64,000 nt of DNA from Algoriphagus aquimarinus (GCF_007997215.1 NZ_VORW01000017.1:30631-94630), one strand, 5' to 3'. Shown: positions 25,519-35,378, counted from the first letter of the stretch. Numbers and translations are program-made. The notes: generated by a model from the letters alone, not told the origin.

Positions 25519-26589
25519 ATGAAAAACTCAACTCTCATACTTTTCGGTTTTTTAATAGTCCTATTTTCTGCATGCAAAGAAGATAAGGAAAAGGTCGAAG
25601 AAGCTCCTACAGAATCATTTCGAAACGAAGTTGGCGCCACAGAAGTGAATATCGCAACTGCAGAGCGTAAAAGCTTTGATTATTTGATTCAAGCCCCAGG
25701 TAAACTTGAAGCTGGCGCTGAAGTTCTAGCCGTGATAGAACAGGCTGGCTATCTCCTTGAAGTAAATGTCCGGGAAGGGCAGTTCGTCAAGAAAGGAGAT
25801 GTTATCGCCAAGTTGGATCCTACTGAGCCGGAGTTTAGGCTTGAAAAAGCTAAAATCTCCCTTCGAAATGCTAACGCAGTATATGAATCTGACAAGTTGG
25901 GTTTTGAGACCCTATTTGCTTCTGATAATACCGAGCAAAAAGAAGTTGTGGATGAGCAACTTAAAGCAAAGTCTGGTGTGTTCCTTGCCCAAGTAGAACT
26001 GAGGGAAGCGCAAATGAGCTTTGATAGAAGTATAGTCAAAGCTCCAATTTCTGGTCAGGTAGCCGATCTGAAATATAAAGCTGGAAGCTTAGTCGGTTCC
26101 AATGAGGTTCTTTGTCAAATCTTGGGAACCAGCCAGTTTATCCTCAAAGTAAAAGTGTTGGAATCTGACATTAGCCTTATTTCCATCAATCAAAAAGCAG
26201 AAGTTTATCCGATTTCAAATACCCAAACAGCATTAGAGGGAAGAGTAACTGGTATCAATCCTAAAGTAGATGAGAGCGGCCTAGTGCAGGTTTCCATTAC
26301 GTTGGCTGCAAATAAAAATCTCCTACCGGGAATGAATGCCCGTGCAATTATCCGAGCTCCGCAAAATAACAGTCTAGTAGTTCCCAAGGATGCCCTGGTC
26401 TATAGATCTGGTCGCGCAGTAGTCTTTACCATAGAAAATAAAGAGTCCAAATGGAACTACGTGGAGGTGGGCAAAGACAATGGGGAGGAAGTGGAGATTC
26501 TTGATGGAATTGAAGAAAATAGTACGGTAATCACTACCAATAACCTTCAACTTGCGCATCAGGCTCCAGTTCAAATTATAAAAGAATAA
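25519..26589 (+). CDS. RND efflux periplasmic adaptor (membrane fusion lipoprotein)
   Basis: A 356-residue HlyD/AcrA-type adaptor. It is probably a lipoprotein: the signal KNSTLILFGFLIVLFSAC has a lipobox with C19. The biotinyl-lipoyl-like motif is around VLAVIEQAGYLLEVNVREGQFVKKGDVIAKLD, followed by a coiled-coil hairpin (KISLRNANAVYESDKL..AQVELREAQMSFDRS) and a C-terminal beta-barrel (IVKAPISGQVADLKYKAGSLV; VPKDALVY). It links the inner-membrane pump to the outer-membrane channel. No TolC-type channel gene lies beside it. Three bases separate it from the first pump gene. Confidence 0.93.
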   Translation: MKNSTLILFGFLIVLFSACKEDKEKVEEAPTESFRNEVGATEVNIATAERKSFDYLIQAPGKLEAGAEVLAVIEQAGYLLEVNVREGQFVKKGDVIAKLDPTEPEFRLEKAKISLRNANAVYESDKLGFETLFASDNTEQKEVVDEQLKAKSGVFLAQVELREAQMSFDRSIVKAPISGQVADLKYKAGSLVGSNEVLCQILGTSQFILKVKVLESDISLISINQKAEVYPISNTQTALEGRVTGINPKVDESGLVQVSITLAANKNLLPGMNARAIIRAPQNNSLVVPKDALVYRSGRAVVFTIENKESKWNYVEVGKDNGEEVEILDGIEENSTVITTNNLQLAHQAPVQIIKE

Positions 26590-26592
26590 GCC

Positions 26593-29500
26593 ATGGTTAG
26601 ATTTTTACTGGCCCGGCCGATTGCAGTTTTTATGACTTTTATGGCGCTGATGGTTTTTGCCTTCATCGTCTTACGTACACTGCCAATTTCGCTTTTGCCT
26701 CCGATTGATGTACCGCAGATAGTGGTGAAGGTCAGTTATCCAAATGCCTCTCCGGAAGCTATAGAGCAAAATGTGTTAAGTCCAATCCGTGAGGGATTGA
26801 TCACCTTGAATGGTTTGGAAGAAATGGATTCCAAAGCAGGTTCTGAAGTAGGTACAATCCGATTGACCTTCGACTATAGTACCAAGATGGAGTTGGCCTA
26901 TATCGATGTCAATGAGAAAATTGATCGCTTGACAAATGGTCTTCCCGAAGATCTTGGACGCCCGGAAGTAATCCGAATCAACACCTCTGATATTCCAGTT
27001 GCCCGAGTACAGGTGGTGCCAAAAGAAGGAGCGGACGAAGTGGAGGTAAGTCTCCTAGCAGAGAATGTTCTGAAGAAAAGAATTGAACAGCTGCCAGGAG
27101 TATCTCTGGTGGATATCAATGGCAAAAAAGAGCGAATTATCACCGCAAAGCCAAATGAGGAAGCTTTGGCAGCACTGGGAATGACGCAGCAAAACGTGAT
27201 CTCCGCCATTCAATCAGGTAACAGAGAGCTTGGTGGGATATCCGTAAAAGACGGTCAATTCCGCTACTACCTTCGCTTAGCTACGCGAGTTGACACGCCC
27301 AAGGATATTGAGAGTTTGCCAGTAGCAGCTCCTTCAGGAGTAATCATTCCATTGGGGAAACTTGCTGAGGTGAGTTATGAGACCCAAGAGACGCTTGGTT
27401 ACCATCTTTTCGGAACGCAAGAAAGTTTGGTCATTACGGTACACAAGCAGGCTTCCGCCAAAATGAATGAGCTGATTCCTGAGCTGAAAAAATCACTGGA
27501 ATTGTTCAAGGAGGATTACCCACTCGTAGAATTTGAACTGACTCAAGATCAATCAAATTTGCTGAATGCTGCGATTTCCAATTTGGAAACGTCCTTACTT
27601 TTCGGAGGTATTTTCGCTTTCGCAGTTCTCTTTCTCTTTATGAAAGATTACAGACTTCCGCTGATTATAGGGTTGAGTTTACCATCTTCCTTGCTGATCT
27701 CTTTCTTGATTTTCTACTTTTTTGATCTTTCTATCAATATCATTTCTCTTTCAGGTCTAGCTCTCGGAATCGGGATGCTGATCGATAATGCGATCATCGT
27801 CTTGGACAATATCACCCGAAAGCGTGAGAGCGGTTTGCCTCTTTTCGAAGCATGCGTTGAAGGTGTAGACGAAGTGATGGGAGCGCTTGTCAGTTCCGTA
27901 CTTACTACGCTGGCGGTATTTGTGCCGCTGGTCTTTCTGAGTGGGATTTCTGGAGCGCTGTTTTTTGATCAGGCCGTGGCCGTGACAGCGATTCTGTCGG
28001 TTTCCCTTGCAGTGGCATTTATTCTGCTTCCTATGCTTTATTACTTGATGTTTTCGCGGAGCAAAAAAGCCTTCGATGACGGTGAAGGAGCATTTTTCAG
28101 CAAGATTTTAGGAATGTATGAATTTGGCTACCGCAAAGTTACCGGGAATAGAAAAATGGCTATGCTGGTGTTTTTGCTACTGATTCCGCTTGGTTTGGGA
28201 ATTAGTCAGTTGCTGGAAACAACTGGATTACCAGAGATCGAAAAGCTGGATGCTACGCTGGATGTGGATTGGAGCGAACCGATTTCCGCAGCTGAAAACA
28301 GAGACCGCGTAGTAACCTTATTGAAAAGCCTGGAGGGAAGTTACTCCCAGGCGGAAGCGGATGTTGGGGTGAAGCAATTTTTGCTTTTCGATGGGGAGAA
28401 TTCCATACAGCAATCCTTGCTTTATTTCCTTTTCCCTACGGTGGAGGAAAAAGAATCCGCTATCAAGGAATTGGAAGCAAATCTAAAGACGAATTACCCG
28501 GAAGCGTCTTTTACCCTTGGCGATGCGCCAAATGCTTTTGATCAGTTATTCAGTTCCAATATGCCGTTTTACGAAGTGAGATGGAAAGATCTGGGAGCAA
28601 AAGAGCCAGTTCCAGAGGAAAAGATGGATCCTTGGCTCAGTCAGTTTCCAACTCAGGAATGGGAGCGTGGCCCGGGATTGCAGAAGGAAGCTTCTGTGGT
28701 CTTTACTCTTCATGCGGATAAAATGGCAACGTATCAAATTCCTGTGAGTAGCATTCAAGATCGGATTGCGATGCTTTTTGGAAGCTATACGATCACGGAT
28801 ATCAGGCGATTTGGAGAAATCACTCCGATTCGACTGAAAGAGCCAAATGCTCGATTTGAAGATATTCTACGGAATACCAGAATAATAGCTTCGGATACGA
28901 CTTCTTACATGCTAGGTGAATTTGTAGAGTATAACTACGAAGATCACTACAAATATGTGACCGCTGACAAGGGCGGGATTTATCAGTCGCTCAATGTGAC
29001 GTCTGAGAATCCAGATGAGAATGCCAGTGAATATCTTCGCTGGGGTCAGGAGAAAAACCTGGGAGTGACGGTGGTAGGTCAGTTCTTTAAAGACAAGGAA
29101 AATATCCGTCAGCTCATAGGGATCTTGTTGATTTCAGTTTTGCTGCTTTATTTTATTTTGGCTGCGCAATTTGAGAGTTTTATTCAGCCGTTGATTGTGG
29201 TATTCACACTTCCGCTGGGAATCGGAGGTGCATTTTTGGTGCTGTTTCTTTTCGGAGCTTCGCTGAATGTAATGTCTGCGATCGGTCTGGTGGTGATGCT
29301 GGGAATCATGGTGAATGATGCGATTTTGAAGATCGACACGATCAATCGTCTTCGTCTCACTTATGTAGAGTCAGACACGATTTCGGCTGCTGAAGCGCTG
29401 GAAATGGCACTTCACAAAGCTGGGCAGATTCGCCTTAAGCCGATTTTAATGACTTCGATAACCACGATTTTGGCATTGATACCGATCGTGTTTAGTAGTG

Positions 29501-29637
29501 GTTTGGGAGCCGATTTGCAGCGGCCTTTGGTGTTTGCAGTGATCGGAGGTTTGACGATAGGTACGATCACAGCCTTGTATTTTGTTCCTCTGGCTTACTG
29601 GTTTACTGTTTCTAAAAAATCATTGAAAGCGACTTGA
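26593..29637 (+). CDS. RND family efflux transporter permease (1)
   Basis: A 1014-residue inner-membrane pump of the AcrB/HAE type with the expected 12 membrane spans and two large periplasmic loops. The N-terminus is MVRFLLARPIAVFMTFMALM and the fourth span holds LGIGMLIDNAIIVLDNITRK. The first aspartate of the AcrB DD pair is kept near residue 397, the second is asparagine. The tenth span has VMLGIMVNDAILKID near residue 906, where AcrB has GLSAKNA, so the usual lysine is asparagine. Such replacements are seen in other RND subfamilies, so the proton relay may be different rather than dead. The substrate is not evident. Confidence 0.92.
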   Translation: MVRFLLARPIAVFMTFMALMVFAFIVLRTLPISLLPPIDVPQIVVKVSYPNASPEAIEQNVLSPIREGLITLNGLEEMDSKAGSEVGTIRLTFDYSTKMELAYIDVNEKIDRLTNGLPEDLGRPEVIRINTSDIPVARVQVVPKEGADEVEVSLLAENVLKKRIEQLPGVSLVDINGKKERIITAKPNEEALAALGMTQQNVISAIQSGNRELGGISVKDGQFRYYLRLATRVDTPKDIESLPVAAPSGVIIPLGKLAEVSYETQETLGYHLFGTQESLVITVHKQASAKMNELIPELKKSLELFKEDYPLVEFELTQDQSNLLNAAISNLETSLLFGGIFAFAVLFLFMKDYRLPLIIGLSLPSSLLISFLIFYFFDLSINIISLSGLALGIGMLIDNAIIVLDNITRKRESGLPLFEACVEGVDEVMGALVSSVLTTLAVFVPLVFLSGISGALFFDQAVAVTAILSVSLAVAFILLPMLYYLMFSRSKKAFDDGEGAFFSKILGMYEFGYRKVTGNRKMAMLVFLLLIPLGLGISQLLETTGLPEIEKLDATLDVDWSEPISAAENRDRVVTLLKSLEGSYSQAEADVGVKQFLLFDGENSIQQSLLYFLFPTVEEKESAIKELEANLKTNYPEASFTLGDAPNAFDQLFSSNMPFYEVRWKDLGAKEPVPEEKMDPWLSQFPTQEWERGPGLQKEASVVFTLHADKMATYQIPVSSIQDRIAMLFGSYTITDIRRFGEITPIRLKEPNARFEDILRNTRIIASDTTSYMLGEFVEYNYEDHYKYVTADKGGIYQSLNVTSENPDENASEYLRWGQEKNLGVTVVGQFFKDKENIRQLIGILLISVLLLYFILAAQFESFIQPLIVVFTLPLGIGGAFLVLFLFGASLNVMSAIGLVVMLGIMVNDAILKIDTINRLRLTYVESDTISAAEALEMALHKAGQIRLKPILMTSITTILALIPIVFSSGLGADLQRPLVFAVIGGLTIGTITALYFVPLAYWFTVSKKSLKAT

Positions 29638-29638
29638 T

Positions 29639-32600
29639 ATGACTCCATTCAGAATTCTGATAGTCTTTGTCGTCGTGTCAATCCTTGGATTGGCGGTGAT
29701 TCCTATGCTTTCTGTGGATTTGAATCCGAAGGAAAGGGCACCAATTTTATCAATCTCATTTGGGATAAGCAATGCTTCTCCAGAAATCGTGGAGAAACTG
29801 GCTACCTCACCTTTAGAGGGGGCTTTTTCCAGACTGAGTGAGCTTAAAGAAATCAAATCAACTTCCAATTATAATGGTGGGTATATCACGCTGACTTTCG
29901 ATAAGAAGTCGGATATGGAGATGAAGAAGTTTGAAATCTCTTCTATGATTCGACAGGTTTATCCCCAGATGGATTCTAGGGTAAGTTATCCCACAGTTGC
30001 ACAATCATCACAGGAGAGGTCAGACGATAAAACGCCGATTTTGACCTATAGTGTAAATGGTCCATTTGCTTCTTTTGAAATCAAGAAAATAGCGGAAGAT
30101 ATCCTGAAGCCAGCATTGACCCGCTTCGAAGAAGTGGAGGACGTGCGAGTGCTCGGGGCAAATGATCTGCAGCTATTCGTGACCTATGATATCCAAAAGA
30201 TGCAAGCTTTTGGCGTTACTAAAAATCAATTGGATGGTAGCATCCGAAGTGCATTTGGATTGACATTTCCAGGCGCTGTGATGAACAATCAGGGCAAGAC
30301 GCTTTTCGTACAAGTGGATCGCTCGCTCAAGGAGAAGGATCAACTGGAGAACTTGGTCGTAAGCGAAATGGATGGTATGGAAATCCGGCTACGTGATGTG
30401 GCTAGCTTGACTTTGGAAGAAGCGGAACCTACCAGATACTATAGAATCAACGGCAATAACTCAGTAACACTTACCATCTACAACCGAGATGGAGTAAATA
30501 AGGTCTTGCTGGCGCAAAATCTAAAGCTTGCCATCAAAAATGCAGGAGAATTGCTTCCTGCTGGTTTTGAAGTTCGATTGGAGAATGACGACACCGAGTT
30601 TTTAGAAAAAGAACTGAATAAAATCTACAAGAGGTCCGGACTATCGATCTTGATTTTGGTGGTTTTTATATTTCTAATCAATAGAAATATTAAGTACCTG
30701 AGTATTCTCTTTTTGGGGATTGTGGCAAATCTAAGCCTTTGCGCCATCGTGCTGTATTTCCTCAAGGTTGATATTCACCTCTATTCCCTGGCGGGATTGA
30801 CAATTAGTTTTGGCTTGATCGTGGACAATGCGATCATTATGATCGATCACCTGCACAAGCACAAAAACCGTCGGGTTTTCTTGGCACTTTTGGCAGCCTC
30901 GCTCACGACCATTGCGGCACTGATGATCGTCTTTTTCCTACCTGAAGAAGAACGAAAAAATCTGTCCGAATTCTCTATTGTCGTTTCGGTGATGCTGGGA
31001 ATTTCGCTGTTGATTGCCTTAGTTTTTACTCCGGCTTTCTATCAGGTGATGTTCAAAGAATCGGTGAATCAAGGGCGGAAGTTGACCATTCCTAAATTGC
31101 GGAAGCGGGTCAAAGCCTTACGAAACTACGAAAGAGGGATAGACTGGACAGCGAAATACCGGAAGACATTTCTTGTGTTTTTGATTTTGCTTTTTGGACT
31201 GCCGATATTTTTCCTCCCGGCCAAATGGGAAGATCAGGAATGGTACAATAAAACCGTGGGAAACACCTTCTATCAGGAGGAAATCAGGCCATATGTAGAT
31301 AAAGCACTGGGTGGATCCATGCGCATGTTTGTGCGTGGTGTGTATGAAAAAAGTGGTTATCGAGAGGCTGCAAAGACTAGACTCTATGTCACTTGCCGAT
31401 TGCCTTTTGGGAATACGCTGGAGCAAATGGACTTTATCATGCGGGAGTTTGAGTCCTATCTACAGGATGTGGAAGGGATCGATCAATTTGTGACTTCGGT
31501 GTACTCTGGGCAAAGTGCTAGGATAGAAATTACCTTCAAGGAAGCCTATGAAAGAGGTGCTTTGCCATACCAGTTGAAGGGGAAACTTTCTGTGAAATCT
31601 ACGGATTGGTCTGGAGCACAGTGGAATGTGTATGGAGTGGGCCAAGGGTTTTATACAGGAGGTTCCAGCGATCAGATACCAAGCTACCGGGTGAAAATGA
31701 AGGGCTACAATTTTGATGAATTGGAGCGGCAGGCAAATGTGTTGGCGGATAAACTTTTGGCGCATAAGCGGATTCAGGAAGTGAAAACTAATGAGCGTAA
31801 CTACGGCGAGCAGAAGACTGAAGAATTTGTGCTTCGTCTCGATCAGAGCAAAATGGCATTAGGCCAGACTAACCAATTCGAAGTTCTTACCGCTTTGCAG
31901 GATATGTCCAAGCCTCAGAGTACTTCGACTATTTTGACCTTGGAGAATCAAAACTATGGTCTCATGGTACGTGAGCGTAAGTCTGGTGATTTTAGCAAGT
32001 TTGATCTGGAGCAAAAAGGGTTGATCGGTGGAGAAAACAGAGTTTTCAAAATCTCCGATTATGGCACCTTGACAAAGGAGACTACGACCAATTCCCTTAA
32101 CAAGGAAGATCGACAGTACATCCGAATTGTAGCTTTTGAATACATGGGTTCTGGGAAATTTGGGAATGAATACCTCGAAGAAGTACTAGCTGAGATGAAG
32201 CAGATTATGCCGATTGGCTATGAAGCCAAGAAGGACTCGTATTATTGGAACTATGATCAACAGAAGCGTCAGTATTCTTTGCTAGGTCTGTTGATCGTTG
32301 GGATTTTTATGATCTGTGCAGTTCTCTTTGAGAATCTGAAGCAGCCGGTATACATCATTGTGATCATCCCGATTAGTTTTATTGGCCTGTTTTTGATCTT
32401 TTCACTATTCGATTTTTACTTTGATCAGGGCGGTTATGCAGCCTTTGTGATGCTGGGAGGTTTGGCAGTGAATGCCGGGATATTCATCGTCAATGATTTG
32501 AATAATAGAATTCAGGGGCTTTACAATAGAAATGTGTTGAAGTCCGTAGCAGGCAAAGCCATTCCAATTTTGCTTACGATTATGTCCACCTGTTTTGGCT

Positions 32601-32821
32601 TGATTCCATTTATCATGGAAGGTCAAAACGAGATTTTCTGGTTCTCACTGGCGATAGGTACGATTGGCGGATTGGTATTCAGTATGATTGGGGTGTTTTG
32701 GGTGCTGCCTGTGTTGTTATGGAAGAAAGGCGCTGTTGAAAGTACATTGTCTCCCGCCAAGGCGCAGAGGCGCAAATGGTTTTTCTCGCGGCGGCGCGGC
32801 GACGCAACGGAAGTGGGATAA
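29639..32821 (+). CDS. RND family efflux transporter permease (2)
   Basis: A second, distinct 1060-residue RND pump, one base after the first, with MTPFRILIVFVVVSILGLAVIPML as the first span. Its fourth span reads SFGLIVDNAIIMID (near 394), with one aspartate. The tenth span, GGLAVNAGIFIVNDLNNR (near 941), lacks the lysine. Together with the adaptor it suggests a heteromeric pump as in MdtBC. Its last ~30 residues (STLSPAKAQRRKWFFSRRRGDATEVG region) are encoded by an intergenic-type repeat and are probably not part of the original protein. Confidence 0.9.
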   Translation: MTPFRILIVFVVVSILGLAVIPMLSVDLNPKERAPILSISFGISNASPEIVEKLATSPLEGAFSRLSELKEIKSTSNYNGGYITLTFDKKSDMEMKKFEISSMIRQVYPQMDSRVSYPTVAQSSQERSDDKTPILTYSVNGPFASFEIKKIAEDILKPALTRFEEVEDVRVLGANDLQLFVTYDIQKMQAFGVTKNQLDGSIRSAFGLTFPGAVMNNQGKTLFVQVDRSLKEKDQLENLVVSEMDGMEIRLRDVASLTLEEAEPTRYYRINGNNSVTLTIYNRDGVNKVLLAQNLKLAIKNAGELLPAGFEVRLENDDTEFLEKELNKIYKRSGLSILILVVFIFLINRNIKYLSILFLGIVANLSLCAIVLYFLKVDIHLYSLAGLTISFGLIVDNAIIMIDHLHKHKNRRVFLALLAASLTTIAALMIVFFLPEEERKNLSEFSIVVSVMLGISLLIALVFTPAFYQVMFKESVNQGRKLTIPKLRKRVKALRNYERGIDWTAKYRKTFLVFLILLFGLPIFFLPAKWEDQEWYNKTVGNTFYQEEIRPYVDKALGGSMRMFVRGVYEKSGYREAAKTRLYVTCRLPFGNTLEQMDFIMREFESYLQDVEGIDQFVTSVYSGQSARIEITFKEAYERGALPYQLKGKLSVKSTDWSGAQWNVYGVGQGFYTGGSSDQIPSYRVKMKGYNFDELERQANVLADKLLAHKRIQEVKTNERNYGEQKTEEFVLRLDQSKMALGQTNQFEVLTALQDMSKPQSTSTILTLENQNYGLMVRERKSGDFSKFDLEQKGLIGGENRVFKISDYGTLTKETTTNSLNKEDRQYIRIVAFEYMGSGKFGNEYLEEVLAEMKQIMPIGYEAKKDSYYWNYDQQKRQYSLLGLLIVGIFMICAVLFENLKQPVYIIVIIPISFIGLFLIFSLFDFYFDQGGYAAFVMLGGLAVNAGIFIVNDLNNRIQGLYNRNVLKSVAGKAIPILLTIMSTCFGLIPFIMEGQNEIFWFSLAIGTIGGLVFSMIGVFWVLPVLLWKKGAVESTLSPAKAQRRKWFFSRRRGDATEVG
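32748..32812. repeat. GC-rich repeat inserted at the 3' end of RND pump 2
   Basis: Two related units, TCTCCCGCCAAGGCGCAGAGG... and TCTCGCGGCGGCGCGGCGACG..., follow each other within the last codons of the pump gene. The composition is far richer in GC than the surroundings. It resembles the CGCCAAGGCGCAGAGGCGCAAAG-type repeats found between bacterial genes. Confidence 0.5.
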
Positions 32822-32926
32822 CCTTTAAACTGTTATCCAGAGCGAAGTTGAAGGGCCTCTTCGAAGGTTTTGTAGGAAGGTAAGAATCTCCCGCTTTCGA
32901 CGACTCCACCAGATATGCAAAGGTTG

Positions 32927-34078
32927 TTAGCCAGAAATCATTTGGATGAAATGAGTAAGTCCAACCACCTGAATGTTTTTTGCCATGGGGTAATTTTCTT
33001 CTCTGGGAATTACGACGTGTAATTTTTCTATCCCCAAATCTTCCATTGCTAGATAGGTGCCTTTGGTGAGCTTGGGGCTAAGGCTGAATTTGATTTCAGC
33101 AGCTGCAAGCCATTGGTTATTACGCCTAATCAAGAGGTCAATTTCAGAACCGTCTTGCGTACGATAGAAGTACATTTCGTCATCAGATCTCAATACCGCA
33201 GCAGTTTGATTGATGACATGAGCTTCCCATGAACTGCCTAGAACGATATTGCCAAAGATGCTTTCCATATTCTTGATCCCAAGCAAGTAGTGTAGCATTC
33301 CTGTATCTCGAAAATATAGTTTAGGGGATTTGACGAGCCGCTTTTTTGTATTGACTGACCAAGCGGGTAACTCTCTCATGAGAAATGCATCTAGAAGAAA
33401 ACTAAGATAAGTTTTGATCGTGGGCGCGGTCAATCCTAATGATTTGGCAAAAGTCGAATAGCTGAGTACTCCTCCATGTACTGAGGCAATCATCATCAAA
33501 AATTGCCTTGTCACTCTTGGATCAGCAGGTAGTCCATACTGAGGCAAGTCTCGCTGTATGTAACTCGTGGTGAAGCTGCGGTACCAATCTTGGACAAATT
33601 CCGAATCGTTTGACAATGCAGGCTCAGGAAATCCGCCATAAATCCAGAGGTCTTGACTTGTTATTTTCCCAGTGGTTTCCAAAATGGAAAACGGCATCAT
33701 TTCTAGGTAGTTGATACGACCTGCCAAGCTTTCAGAACTTTGGCGAAGTAAGGTAGGTGAAGCAGAACCGAGTATTATAAATCGTCCTGGTTTTCTGTTT
33801 TCATCGATGACAGCTCTCAGTAAGGGGAATATAGCAGGTAGATGTTGGATCTCATCCAGAATAATAGTTTTCTCTTGGTTTTGGGAGAAGAATAATTCAG
33901 GATCTTTCAGCTTGTTGATGTCTGAATTTTTTTCTAGATCAAGATATATTGTGTTTAGGTTATTTAGACACTGTTTTACTAAGGTAGTTTTACCAACCTG
34001 TCTAGGCCCAACTATTCCAGTCACAGGAAATTGTGATACTGATTTTAGGAATGGTTTCTCTAAGGTTCTATAAATCAT
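32927..34078 (-). CDS. AAA ATPase with DUF4143 C-terminal domain (2)
   Basis: A 383-residue P-loop ATPase. Walker A is GPRQVGKTT at 24-32, Walker B IILDEIQHLPAI, and there is a FIILGSASPTLL motif as in the first ATPase of this window (18864), but overall the two are clearly different subfamilies. The C-terminal half has the DUF4143 region (SPKLYFRDTGMLHYLLGI) and a PD-(D/E)XK-like core (GSEIDLLIRRNNQWLAAAEIKFS). Its ATG lies inside a 49-base perfect palindrome that also contains a -7 element, so the message could be nearly leaderless and autoregulated. Function unknown. Confidence 0.88.
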   Translation of the reverse strand: MIYRTLEKPFLKSVSQFPVTGIVGPRQVGKTTLVKQCLNNLNTIYLDLEKNSDINKLKDPELFFSQNQEKTIILDEIQHLPAIFPLLRAVIDENRKPGRFIILGSASPTLLRQSSESLAGRINYLEMMPFSILETTGKITSQDLWIYGGFPEPALSNDSEFVQDWYRSFTTSYIQRDLPQYGLPADPRVTRQFLMMIASVHGGVLSYSTFAKSLGLTAPTIKTYLSFLLDAFLMRELPAWSVNTKKRLVKSPKLYFRDTGMLHYLLGIKNMESIFGNIVLGSSWEAHVINQTAAVLRSDDEMYFYRTQDGSEIDLLIRRNNQWLAAAEIKFSLSPKLTKGTYLAMEDLGIEKLHVVIPREENYPMAKNIQVVGLTHFIQMISG

Positions 34079-34121
34079 CCCTGCAAATCTAAAAATTATT
34101 TTTAGATTTGCAGGGATGATT
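34073..34121. promoter_or_regulatory. 49-base perfect palindrome spanning the ATPase start codon
   Basis: The two 24-base arms are exact reverse complements around one central base at 34097. The left arm (34073-34096) includes the ATPase start codon (34076-34078, minus strand). Each arm carries TAGATTTG, a perfect -7 element, reading leftward at 34084-34091 and rightward at 34103-34110, so the palindrome could serve divergent promoters. The rightward promoter would face the lipoprotein gene at 34194. Confidence 0.7.
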
Positions 34122-34193
34122 CTATTTTTCTTACATCTCTTGTCCTATAATTCCCGCCTTTCCCGACTAATCATAAAACCTTAACTCTTTGAT

Positions 34194-35378
34194 ATGAATA
34201 AATCGCATTTCCTGATCCTTACCGCATTTTTTGCCACTATACTTTTCTCCTGTTCCGAAAAGAAAGCTGAATCAACTGAAACTGATCCGTTCAATGAACT
34301 TCAGTTTGAGGTCTATGATTCTATCATGGTAAATGTGTTGGAGAATGTGACCATTCTCGATTATCAGGAAAAGTTAGATCAATACCTAATGAAGGAACAG
34401 CGCGGAGACAAAGTATTATTGGTGAATGGAAAAGGTGAACTGCTCAAAGAAGTAGCATTGGCGGGAGAGGGACCGAACCAAATTCCGATGATTTGGGAGG
34501 GTCGCTTTTTTGGTTCTGATCGGTTAATATTCAAAGAAATGTCAGCGACTATGGATTTCCATGTTTTTGACCGGGATTTCCAGAAAATAGAAAAGATCAA
34601 AGGTCCAGCCGTTGGCTTGAATGCAATTTTTATTTCCTTTTTCAGGCAGACTTTTACTACCTGGACGGAAGGCGGAGAGGACTACATTTTGGGAGAGGAA
34701 GTGAATTCATATAATCCTGGCGATGTGGATCCGGAAAAAATCGGAGGAGATTTTTACAATGAAGTGAAAACGGGATTTTTGTATAATTCAAGTCAGGACT
34801 CTATCAAGTATTTGAGTTTGTATTCTGAAGACTGGGTACCTCGGAAAACCAATAGATGGATCGGCCAAAGCTTTCCATTTTTGTCTTTTGATCCAAAACG
34901 TAAAAAAGCAGCTGTTCTTCCTCCGATTGGCGATCAGCTTTTTGTGTACGATTTTGATGGGAATTCATTGATCAATGAAAAAGCTGTAGCCTTATCTCAT
35001 CCTGATCGTGATCAGGAAATTCCGGATCCTGCTCGTGAAAATCAGCTTTATCCATCTTTTAGCGATGTCAAGACCTTTGGAGAATATCAGTTGGCGATAT
35101 TTTATACAGCGATTCCAGAAGATGTTTTTATGGAGTATCGGTCTAAAGGAGAGGATTACTACCAAGATCCAGAATGGAGAAAGGCACAAGCGAAATACAG
35201 AACTCCGCGATATATCGTAGTCAAAGGAGATCAGCAAATCGGAATCCTTAATGAGCTTCCAGTTGCAGGTGTTGTAAATCTTGGTTTGCCAGACGGTACG
35301 CTAATCGTCAAAGCTGCTGACGGGGAAGTAGAGCGGGATTATAATCTGTTTTATAAGGTGAGGTTGGTGGAGGAGTGA
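34194..35378 (+). CDS. Lipoprotein, 6-bladed beta-propeller-like
   Basis: A 394-residue protein with a lipoprotein signal (KSHFLILTAFFATILFSC). The mature chain has repeated strand-rich segments (DKVLLVNGKGELLKEV, FHVFDRDFQKIEKIKGP, FVYDFDGNSLINE) and the GEGPNQI loop typical of Bacteroidota 6-bladed beta-propeller lipoproteins (BF3507-like). No catalytic motif is evident; the family may bind ligands at the cell surface or periplasm. It is the first of three lipoproteins of similar size and build in a row. It may be driven from the palindromic promoter at 34073-34121. Confidence 0.65.
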   Translation: MNKSHFLILTAFFATILFSCSEKKAESTETDPFNELQFEVYDSIMVNVLENVTILDYQEKLDQYLMKEQRGDKVLLVNGKGELLKEVALAGEGPNQIPMIWEGRFFGSDRLIFKEMSATMDFHVFDRDFQKIEKIKGPAVGLNAIFISFFRQTFTTWTEGGEDYILGEEVNSYNPGDVDPEKIGGDFYNEVKTGFLYNSSQDSIKYLSLYSEDWVPRKTNRWIGQSFPFLSFDPKRKKAAVLPPIGDQLFVYDFDGNSLINEKAVALSHPDRDQEIPDPARENQLYPSFSDVKTFGEYQLAIFYTAIPEDVFMEYRSKGEDYYQDPEWRKAQAKYRTPRYIVVKGDQQIGILNELPVAGVVNLGLPDGTLIVKAADGEVERDYNLFYKVRLVEE

